From assembly GCA_031213475.1 (NCBI GenBank), contig JARUPZ010000003.1:13459580-13523579 (forward strand): a stretch of 64,000 nt of DNA. Direction: 5' to 3'. Position numbers and translations under genes: made by a program. Below the pieces are notes generated by a model that did no database searches, was not told where the DNA came from, and saw only the letters and a program-made list of their open reading frames with translations. Numbering within the stretch: the first letter of the stretch is position 1; the number at the start of each line of letters is the position of its first letter. Source of the stretch: Nereocystis luetkeana (lineage: Eukaryota; Sar; Phaeophyceae; Laminariales; Laminariaceae). Shown here piece by piece: positions 33,819-41,650 of the stretch.

Positions 33819-33925
33819 GATGGTGCGTTGGAATCATGGTGTGCTTCGTGTGAAGGTGTTACCTACTGAGCTATAGGGGTAAAAGACCGATCGATTACCC
33901 AGCCCAAGGTAATCCTTATAACACT
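33819..33925 (-). repeat. tRNA-Val(CAC)-like repeat, copy 1 (degenerate)
   Basis: Reading the minus strand, TAGCTCAGTAGGTAACACC is an A-box-bearing D-arm, followed by a TTCACAC anticodon-like loop (CAC). The B box has decayed (GATTCCAACGC). The preceding conserved leader (TACCTTGGGCTGGGTAATCG) is shared with the second copy at 34081-34200, so this is a dispersed repeat, not a solitary tRNA gene. Stems do not pair well enough for a functional tRNA. Confidence 0.5.
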
Positions 33926-34080
33926 CTCCCCCCCTCTAAACGGCGGGATCTTTGGGGCGTCGGAACCGTATACGTCCATACATACGCTGACCTACCCGCT
34001 TCGTTTCATCACCTGGGGAACCAGGGAGATGTGTTTTTTAGGTGTGTGCACGCGCAAGCGTTTCTGTAAAAGAAACGTTT

Positions 34081-34200
34081 GAAGTGGGGTTCGAACCCGT
34101 GACCTGGACGACGTCAAATGTGAAGATGTCACCTACTGAGCTATTATAGGGGGAAAAGACAGATCGATTGCCCAGCCCAAGGTAATCCTTATGACATTCG
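34081..34200 (-). repeat. tRNA-Val(CAC)-like repeat, copy 2
   Basis: On the minus strand, TAGCTCAGTAGGTGACATC, a TTCACAT loop with CAC as anticodon, and a good B box GGGTTCGAACCCC. The acceptor and anticodon stems are poorly paired, so a tRNA-derived repeat or tRNA pseudogene is more likely than an active tRNA. The same leader sequence as copy 1 lies upstream. Confidence 0.5.
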
Positions 34201-34341
34201 TCGTGCGCTCTGAGTGTGAAGGTGATAGCAATTGTGCTCGCTATCGTTTCGCCGTGAGTCTCGCCGTGTAACTTCTTCCGCTCGTTGTGCGATTTTTTGC
34301 TGGTTTTGGCGCTCGTCAACCTACTGCTCCGGCCTCCCACG

Positions 34342-34494
34342 ATGACGGCAGCAGCGCACCAACCAATCAATGGCGATCAAAACGGGGAAAAACCGCGCGC
34401 GGTGGGGGGAGGGGGGGGGGGGGGGGTCGTCAAAATCCCCGACACTCGCTCGATAGATATGACACGTAGCATTGGTCCCTGGACCACACCTAAG
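34342..34494 (+). CDS. Possible first exon of a small unidentified gene
   Basis: ATG at 34342 opens 51 codons (MTAAAHQPINGDQNGEKPRA, a glycine run, then VVKIPDTRSIDMTRSIGPWT). They end on a strong donor, AAG/GTAAGA, in phase 0. The glycines come from a G run. A phase-compatible terminal exon is at 36896-36994. The product is not recognised. The region downstream of the donor is occupied by inverted copies of the 520-bp repeat. Confidence 0.4.
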
Positions 34495-34554
34495 GTAAGA
34501 GGGGGTACCCCCATTTTCACTTTAGCCGGGGCGGGGGGGGGGGGGGGGGGGGTT

Positions 34555-34780
34555 ACTCGATATCATGCATGGCCGTAGTCGTATGACCATCGACCCCCGC
34601 GCACCCCTACAATGCCGGGACGGAGCACGTCGGGTTTTCCCCGACCAAGCAGGCATTGCTTGCAACCAAGCGCGAAGCGCCGAGAGGTGTTCGGCCAGTC
34701 GCGCGAAGGATGAGCTGCATCTTACCAAGAACCGCTCGTGAGGCGGACTTGCATAATATGGATGACAGCTTCAATGAGTG
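34555..34780 (-). repeat. Inverted, 5'-truncated copy of the ~520-bp repeat with G run
   Basis: Reverse complement of the family's 3' half. On the plus strand the poly(C) terminus appears as an 18-20 base G run (about 34530-34552) just before CGATATCATGCATGGCCGTA. Confidence 0.85.
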
Positions 34781-34782
34781 GG

Positions 34783-35062
34783 GGGGGGGGGGGGGTTACC
34801 TCCATTTTCACGGAAGCGGAAGTACTCGATAGGAGAGATGTACCCGATATCATGCATGGCCGTAGTCGTATGACCACCGACCCCCGCGCACCCCTACAAT
34901 GCCGGGACGGAGCACGTCGGGTTTCCCCCGACCAAGCAGTTGCGTGCAACCAAGCGCGGAGCGCCGTGAGGTGTTCGGCCAGTCGCATGAAGGGTGAGCT
35001 GGATCTTACCGTGAACCGCTTGTGAGGCGGCCTTTCATAATATGGATGACAGCTTCAATGGG
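34783..35062 (-). repeat. Second inverted, truncated copy of the ~520-bp repeat
   Basis: Lies head-to-tail with the previous copy, and both are bounded by G runs (34780-34795 and 35066-35073). Tandem placement of truncated copies also occurs at 43140-44310 in the other orientation. Confidence 0.85.
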
Positions 35063-35757
35063 TGCGGGGGGGGGACTTCTATTTCACGGAAAAGGGGGGG
35101 GGGGGGTCCCCTCATTAGTACGGTAGGGGGGGTGCCCCATTTTCATTGTAGGGGGGTGCCTCCATTTTCACGATAGGGGGGGGGGTACCCCCGATTTCCC
35201 TGCCGGGTTTAGGCCACAATGAATACCTGGTAGTGAGCACGAGCGGCCCTGTACCTGGTACATCTCAAAAAACGGATTTGCTCTAAAATACGTAAAACAT
35301 GTGTTGTTACGCAGAGTATATAACAAACAATTACAAGCCAACTCGAACGTTTCAAAAGCAAAAATAAATAACGCGGGCCGTTCGCTCGCGGGCCAGTGGG
35401 TCCTGAGCCGCAGAAACACTAGGCTCAAAAAGTGCTCTCCTCACCGTACACGTGTAGCCTCGGTCCTTCTGGGTTTCTGTTCCCGTTCGTGTAAATAGGA
35501 CAATGTCAAGGTTTTTCGACCTCTCGTGTTTCTTCTTCCCTGCAATCGAACGTTGACCAATCGGAAAGCAGCTGATGTACACATCATAGTTTCTTGACTA
35601 CATATCGTAGTTTCTTGACAATCTCCGTCGTTCCGTCGAAGGCCGCCTCCTCGATAGAACTATCATATACTTAGTATACGATAAAAGATAGGTAAAATAC
35701 GAAACCCTCAACGCTCACACCCGCCCCCCCAAGGCTCTCGATTGCGTGAGTACCTTT

Positions 35758-35965
35758 CGGTTCGGAACCACACGTGCAACAATGCTACGGCTCGGTTCGG
35801 TTCGGTCCGGTTGTTTCACCCGACAGCGAAAATCCTAGGGTTCGGTTCGGTTCGATTCCGCGGAACCGGACTCAATTGAACATACCGACCGGATCCGAAC
35901 CGAACCGAACCGAACCGAACCGAACCGAACCGAGCCGAGCCGAACCGAACCGAACCGAACCGTCG
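35758..35965. repeat. ACCGA pentamer microsatellite with inverted arm
   Basis: Plus-strand (CCGAA)n from about 35895 to 35965 is preceded at 35788-35856 by the complementary (GGTTC)n tracts, so the region can fold on itself. The open frames are repetitive (TEPNR-type) and not genes. Confidence 0.85.
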
Positions 35966-36069
35966 AGCCGTACGGAACCGCACCGCAGCGAGGGCTCGTA
36001 AACAGCCCCACCCTCCCTTGCCTCAAAACCAAAGGGCCTGCTACTACACAGACTTCACACACAAAGACT

Positions 36070-37205
36070 TCACGGATTAGCCGCACCGGCGGCAGCCGTC
36101 TCCGCGCCTGACAGGTCAGGAGCCACGAAGCCCCCGTCTAACGCCATGACGTCAACGCCTACTTTCTCCACGAATCCCAAAATCTCCTGAACTTCCGCTA
36201 GGGGTGCCAACTCTCCCTGTCGGGGGCATACATGAGGCGACGAAAACAGAAGGCAGGGGGATAGGGTAGGGTAGGGTAAGTTAGGGTAGGGTAGGGTAGG
36301 GTAGGGTAGGGTAGGGTAGGGTAGGGTAAGGTAGGGTAGGGTAGGTAGGGTAGGGTAGGTTAGGGTAGGGTAGGGTTAAGTAGTTGTTGTTACGGCGGGG
36401 AGTGAAGCGTAGGGAAGGGTAACGTAGGGCAGTGTAAGGAGGGGTAACGTAGGGCCGTGTAGGGTAGGGTAGGGTAGGGTAGGGTCTGGCAGGGTAAGGG
36501 GGGGGCGATAAACATCACGAATATGTGTACCAAAGGGGGGTCTCCGGTGTTGGCGTGTGTTGAACAACATCGGGCTGCCGTAAAGTTGTCGCGCAAGTAT
36601 CAAATCTGGACGGTGGTACTGTATAATTCGCGAGAGGTACGGAGAAAAGGAAGGGGGAGGGGGAGGGGGGGGGGGCTCGACAAACACAAAATATTTGCGC
36701 TAGGGTGGGTTTTAGATGCTAGCTGGTGTCTAACGGAAGAGGTCTGCCGTACATATCTAATTTCGATCTTAGGCTTGAAGAACACGAGACAGGTACGGAC
36801 ACGAGTGCGTGTGCGGGGGGGCACTCCTGCCATGCATGGCCGCAGGCGTGGGGGGGGGGGGGGGGGTCGACAACCATAATTCTTCTGTAAATCAGGGAGG
36901 ATGCCTACTTTCGGAGGATGCCAGGGTTGTGTTGGAAGCTAAAGAAGTCTGCCGCAATTTCGACGATATACACCGCAAAGCAAGCGAGAAGTAGTGTGGG
37001 GGGAGGGGGAGGGGTCGGTGTCTATCATGCGCATCGGTAACGGGTATTGAGAGCAACCGGTCTGTCTTGGCCTCGCCGATAAAATTGTGGCAGTGGACCT
37101 TCCTAATCCCGAATCCCAGTTTCGGAGGCCACGATAAAAGTCAACAGTGCTTTGGCGGAGCCACCGCATGGCAAACGAAGGAAAACGACTCATATCACCA
37201 CAGCA

Positions 37206-37246
<41 letters not shown>

Positions 37247-37475
37247 TACAACAGCAGCCGAAATCGAAGACTGTTGCCGAAAACAAAAAAAGGAGGCGAC
37301 TGCGTTTGCACCGCCCGCTGGTGCACGACAAAATAACGCCGAGAACGATCCGCTCCACACCTCATCCATCCGCTTGACAACACCCCTCTGTATCGCGGCA
37401 ACCTTGTTCCCAGGCAGCAGTCGGAACTTGCAGATGATCTCCGTCGCAACGTTCTTCGGCAGGAGGTCCTTGTAC
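36070..37475 (-). CDS. Last two exons of an unidentified minus-strand gene
   Basis: Penultimate exon 37361-37475 follows a clean acceptor (TTTTGCCTCCCAG) and encodes YKDLLPKNVATEIICKFRLL, then PGNKVAAIQRGVVKRMDE, ending GAG/GTGTGG in phase 0. Terminal exon 36070-36216 follows CCCGACAG and encodes GELAPLAEVQEILGFVEKVG, then VDVMALDGGFVAPDL and an Ala-rich tail, with TGA at 36070-36072. The phases agree and composition is coding-like. I do not recognise the family. Upstream exons should lie between 37476 and about 40300. Possible ones are 38646-38698 (QDVVAVECAEALDQIRK, but its phase does not join directly) and the frames near 40000-40230. Confidence 0.5.
36262..36490 (+). repeat. Interstitial TAGGG array
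   Basis: Dominated by TAGGG pentamers, with occasional TTAGGG, TAAGG and GTAAGTTAGGG variants. It degenerates after about 36380 and resumes briefly at 36455-36485. It resembles telomere repeats but is mostly one T short. It lies in intergenic DNA immediately upstream (plus coordinates) of the terminal exon of the minus-strand gene, in that gene's last intron. Confidence 0.9.
36896..36994 (+). CDS. Possible terminal exon of a small plus-strand gene
   Basis: After a TTCTTCTGTAAATCAG acceptor, 32 codons (GGCLLSEDARVVLEAKEVCR, then NFDDIHRKASEK) end in TAG. It is phase-compatible with 34342-34494. It lies on the opposite strand within the last intron of the unidentified minus-strand gene. The helix-like charged composition is more gene-like than the flanks, but no family is recognised. 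Confidence 0.35.
   Translation, partial: GGCLLSEDARVVLEAKEVCRNFDDIHRKASEK
37197..37258 (+). repeat. CAG triplet microsatellite
   Basis: About eighteen CAG triplets with a few CAA/CTA interruptions. Frames through it give poly-Gln, poly-Ser or poly-Ala. It lies in the last intron of the minus-strand gene, about 100 bp from the donor at 37360. Confidence 0.9.
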
Positions 37476-37604
37476 CTGGGAGGCAAAACGTTATCACGTC
37501 ACAAGCGCGCGAACGCGAACACTAAAAAAAACGAGCCAGACAGCACACAGCTTTACACAAAAGCAGCGCCTGGTACCAGCAGTAGCTACTTTACGACTTG
37601 GCCC

Positions 37605-37850
37605 AGCTTCGCCAAAAAAGGTGGATAATCCACACTAACTCCTCAATGCCATCTTTATTCCGAGAATTTTCCCTATAATTTTCCGTAGAAAATTCCCAGG
37701 CGGTAGGGTTTATAGCCTAGTACACCTTTTCGACTCGGCCCAGCTTCGCCAAAATGGTTGATAGTCCACACTATCTCCTCAATGCACCTTTATTCCAAGA
37801 TTTTTTCCCAGAACGTTCCCTAGAAACTTCCAAGGCGGTCGGGGTTGTAC
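37605..37850 (+). repeat. Tandem duplication of a ~130-bp unit
   Basis: GGCCCAGCTTCGCCAAAA...CCACACTA(A/T)CTCCTCAATGC...AGGCGGT occurs at 37600-37710 and again at 37735-37845, with moderate divergence. A related fragment is at 58253-58345. Confidence 0.8.
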
Positions 37851-38854
37851 AGTGTTATAACCCCTTTTGAGGGCTGCACTCCCGTCTTCGGGACAAATTA
37901 CTTGGAGTTAGACTGAGATACAAGTATGTATATGTGCAGTGTGTGCTGTATTTACATTACATCGTTATTTCTACGCAGCTTTATCAGTACACCCAGTGTC
38001 CGTCCCGATTCCTTATCCTAGAGAGATACTGATTCTGTGGTCACAGACCGTGACACAGACGAAGACCGAAAACAAAAAAAATAACCGCAAATTCAAGGGT
38101 ACCAGGTAAATACGTAAAAGCAAGCGAATTGCCAGCGTACCGGGTACGAGAACACAGCAACACAAGCGAGACCAGAAAATAACAACAAAAAGACAATGAA
38201 ACGGAAATAATTATTATGAAATGAAACAGAATACAAAAGACGAAAGGAGACCAGAAAGACTGCTAGACGGAAAGCATGCGTACTCAGGAAGGACCGATCG
38301 GTATCTGCTGCAAGGACGAACGGTGCGGCAGTAACAAGGGTAAAAGCTTGAAGTGGAGAAGACCATTCGAGATCGGAAACCCGTGTCGAGAAAGCTATAC
38401 ATACATGTATACGCACGAGTTGTTGTTTTTTTGTTTCTTGACGTTCGTAGATAATTGGGCGAATGGTTCACATTGTTTGGCAGAAACAGTTCGTTTTTCC
38501 TTTGTGGCAGCGACGTGGCATTGTTTGGGTGATCGCGTGGTTGGAAATGCAAAGTGGATGTACGTACAGAGCACGGAACTCTACACATATGCGCAAGAGC
38601 ACGTACATACGTACCAGGTACACAATGAATTATATTTCGACCAACTTTTCGAATCTGGTCCAAGGCCTCTGCACACTCGACCGCCACCACGTCCTGTTCT
38701 ACGAGCAAGAACCGAATCAAACAGCCACGTGGTGCGTTCGGACAACAGTAACACGAGCCAGCACAAGACAGGGCGTATTTTGTATACCTTCACGAGGGTG
38801 TTGCTCGCGTCTGCTGTATGAGGGGCGGAAAACTCTCGAAGCCCGGGGAAAATT

Positions 38855-38951
38855 CTCTAGTCTGAGAAAGTTCTTCAGAACCAAGTGGGAAAGTTCTTCA
38901 AACCCAAGTGGGAAAGTTCTTCAGACCCAAGTGGGAATATTCTTCAGGGAA
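38855..38951 (+). repeat. Minisatellite, ~24-bp unit, about four copies
   Basis: Repeats of GAAAGTTCTTCAGACCCAAG with small changes. No coding sense. Confidence 0.85.
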
Positions 38952-39099
38952 AGTACATAGTTTGTCTCCAAATGTGGGCGCGGTCGTACAGGTGTTATCA
39001 ATGGTAACCCCCATGTCATTATTTTGCCCTCAACCCACCAGCTTCTGGGAAAACAACTCACACACCTCCCAAGCGGATCACACCTTGGACCGATCACCT

Positions 39100-39335
39100 T
39101 ATATTCCCGCTTGATGATCTAGATACTTCAAGGCAGACAGATTCATGATCTGTATGATCTGTATGATCTAGCTCACGTTGCCGGGTGGGAGCCATAAAAA
39201 TCTGCATGATCTACGTGGGACATGTTTCCTGGGTCGGATCTGCACTACGAGTATACAGATCTTGCACAGCACCCGATAACGACAGGCTGTGGAGGATCTA
39301 CATTATCTAGATGATCTAGCTCATGGTCTGTTCGA
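39100..39335 (+). repeat. GATC-rich dispersed repeat, copy 1
   Basis: Contains repeated TGATCTGTATGATCTAGCTC blocks and TTGCCGGGTGG. It matches 59065-59300, sharing TTTCCTGGGT(C/T)GGATCTG. Both copies lie beside hairpin MITEs. Confidence 0.7.
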
Positions 39336-39346
39336 AGAGTGAACTA

Positions 39347-39452
39347 TTACGGGGGGCCATAGTTAATAGGACCAAATATTGTTGCTAAAAATGGTTAAAT
39401 ATACAGGTTTTCATGTATACCAGAGGTCCTATTAACTATCGTCCCCCCGTAA
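39347..39452. mobile_element. TA-flanked hairpin MITE, copy E
   Basis: Termini TTACGGGGG and CCCCCGTAA, TA on each side, 106 bp. Its CATGTATACCAG stretch shows the uninterrupted form of the site that carries a TACCTGGTA insertion in copy F. Confidence 0.88.
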
Positions 39453-39524
39453 TAGTGTGTTCTCAAAAACGAAAAAAAGAAAAAAACGACCAAAAGAATG
39501 ATGAGGGGTGCTGCAGCCTTAGCC

Positions 39525-39612
39525 CTTTATAGAACTGCAACGGACGGAACAGAAAAAAGTGCTTCGTTCTAATTTCAAGTGAGTTGTCCCCGAGTCCAGT
39601 CCTGAAGGGATT
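39525..39612. mobile_element. Heavily degenerate TTAA-type hairpin relic
   Basis: CCCTTTATAGAACTGCA...AAGTGAGTTGTCCCCGAGTCCAGTCC keeps the order of the family's left and right arms, but the palindrome is largely lost. Confidence 0.4.
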
Positions 39613-39654
39613 TCTAGGACAAAAACACTGGAAATTAGAGTCATATTTAGGTTC

Positions 39655-39775
39655 ATGTACAAGACGTGACCACAGAACTCGTATCTCTTCTAGGATTGAA
39701 GAATCGGTACGGACACTGGTTGTGCTGGATGTCGACGGGTAGAAAGAACGGTTTAATGTGAAGAACACACACAAG
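39655..39775 (-). repeat. Dispersed repeat (~120 bp), inverted copy of 49325-49440
   Basis: GTGACCACAGAACTCGTATC, then GAAGAATCGGTACGGACACTGG and TCGACGGGTAGAAAGAACGG, is the reverse complement of 49325-49440. A partial copy is at 37994-38045. Confidence 0.8.
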
Positions 39776-39949
39776 ACGGTATTAAGGCTGGGTCTTATGC
39801 AATTTTTTTTGAGTGATTGAAACAGGCAGGAAGTCGGATTTTCCACCGGCAAAAAGCCACACCAGATCGGTGCGCCATGTTCCGTCTTATCGTGATTTTG
39901 GTTTTATTTCATGGGAGAACTAAAAAAACAGAACACAACCGACATTTTG

Positions 39950-40330
39950 AACTCCACGTGGACCACGACACGAACGAGAGTCGCTCACGCCGGGTTGGGC
40001 GATCAACCTTCGCCACCAGCTCCTCGAAGGAAGCAGCGGAATGTGGAACCCCCTGGGGAGCTGCGTAAGGGGTTTGCTAGTCGCTGGACCAGCAAGGAGC
40101 TCTCGCCTTCGCGGAGCATGAGCTGCTTGCGGCGGTCGTAGTCAGAAAAATACCGTTTGATTGTTTTGATACTGCTGCTGTAGTCTCGTCATATTCGTTT
40201 CCAAAGTTGTTTTGCCTAGAGCAGCTGCAGTTGGGCAGCAGCAAGGGACACGATGGTGGCCAAGGTACTGATGCCCTCCCTCTCCGTGGTGGCCGATGCA
40301 CAAGTGTTGGAGCCCAGCTGTGTACAAGCG
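39950..40330 (-). pseudogene. Coding-like minus-strand stretch with a probable frameshift
   Basis: Minus-strand codons from about 40195 read ...KRYFSDYDRRKQLMLREGES then SLLVQRLANPLRSSP in one frame. Immediately after a G5 run (plus strand CCCCC, about 40053-40057) a different frame reads SAASFEELVAKVDRPTRRER. A one-base change in that run would account for the break. Another open stretch (TTLETNMTRLQQQYQNNQT) lies just upstream. The family is not recognised. These could be upstream exons of the gene ending at 36070, or a broken relic. The plus strand is also open here (QGALAFAEHELLAAVVV...), so strand assignment is uncertain. Confidence 0.3.
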
Positions 40331-40664
40331 TAATCAAGCATGTAGCGTCGTGACCCGTCATGAACCCAGTCTATAACCTAGACAAAATTGTATAATGCCA
40401 CCGAGGTCTAGTGCAAAGCCAAATTTTATCACTTTCAGAGTTGATCAGAAAAGGCTGCCAAAAAAAATCATTTCATGGAATTTCAGGAGTGATAAAATCT
40501 CGGAGGAACATTTTTTCCACCAAACAGGCCCCATAAGACGTGATTTTGATAAAATCTGATCAGATATGGGACCAGATACCCCGAAGCCTCCGTAAACAGT
40601 CATATAATCACCTCAAAAAAAATTGCATAAGATCCGGCCTAAAGGTGGTAGCAGCCGTCTATTA

Positions 40665-40776
40665 TTACGGGGGGCCATATTTAACAGGACCAAATATTGT
40701 TAGGAAAAATGGTTAAACATATAGGTTTTTATGTACCTGGTATACCATAGGTCCTGTTAACTATGGTCCCTCGTAA
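40665..40776. mobile_element. TA-flanked hairpin MITE, copy F, with an internal TACCTGGTA
   Basis: Termini as in the other copies, TA on both sides. Compared with copies B and E, the ATGTATACC segment is ATGTACCTGGTATACC (motif at 40734-40742): a CCTGGTA insertion at a TA. Confidence 0.88.
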
Positions 40777-41029
40777 TAGTGTGGTGTGAATGCCCGGCAG
40801 TTTCGCGGTATCAGGAATGACGCTGCCGCCCACCGATGTCGCAATGTATGTACAACTCCTTCGATGTACGTAACCGTGTGCCCGGCAATGTAAACACCGT
40901 TTGGGTATTCACATCGACAACCCAGCGGTCCTTTCAGTTCCTGACAGAGCTGTAGTTTGGACTGTCGCTCGGCAAGAAACGACGACGGGAAAAAAAACAA
41001 AACAGAACATGCCCCTATTCATACTGCAG

Positions 41030-41400
41030 CAGCCTGTGTGCGCTGCGTGAGGTACTACGTAGCATCCTACGTACCAGTCTGCGTTGCTCCGTGAGGTCCT
41101 ACGGAGCAGCCTGCGTTTGCTTCGTCAGGCCCTACGCAGCAGCCTGCATTTGCATCATGAGACCCTGTATAACAGCTTGCGTTGCTTCGCGATGTCCTAT
41201 TACGGGGGCCCATAGTAAATAGGACCTACGGTAGTCACAAAAAACTATATATATTTCCCTATTTTTACCAACAATATTTGGTCCTATTTACTATGGCCCC
41301 CCGTAATAGCAGCTTGGGATCTCTCCGTGAGGTCCCCTATGAAGCAGCCTGCGTTACTCTCGTGATGCCCTACGATATCAGCCTGTGTTGCTCTCGTGAT
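41030..41400 (+). repeat. ~40-bp minisatellite split by a MITE
   Basis: A unit like CAGCCTGCGTTGCTTCGTGA followed by GGTCCTACG recurs about eight times. Between units the TA-flanked MITE copy G (41200-41306) is inserted, so the array predates the MITE. Confidence 0.8.
41200..41306. mobile_element. TA-flanked hairpin MITE, copy G, inside the minisatellite
   Basis: A 107-bp copy with TA at 41198-41199 and 41307-41308, in the orientation of copy D. Minisatellite sequence resumes directly on both sides. Confidence 0.9.
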
Positions 41401-41650
41401 GTGGACGCCGTACCCACCATTTTTGGTTCTCGTCAATTTTCCTCGCTCAAGCTCCCAATTCCCACAAGGGCCACTAACCCTGCTGCCAACCCTACCCCTC
41501 GTCCACTTGGCTCGCCCATCCTCACTCCATGACCTAGATCATGCAGGCGCTACACGCCCCCCCCCCCCCCCTCCCCGGCACCATGGCCTACAGTAGGGTA
41601 GGAGCCCATCTGCCTCGTGAGGGCTTCATACGAGCTAACCCTACCCTCAC

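Noticed and set aside
36896..36994. Histone-fold-like helix in the small plus-strand exon
   Set aside because: Resemblance is limited to a few charged and Ala positions and does not align in register, so no family is claimed.
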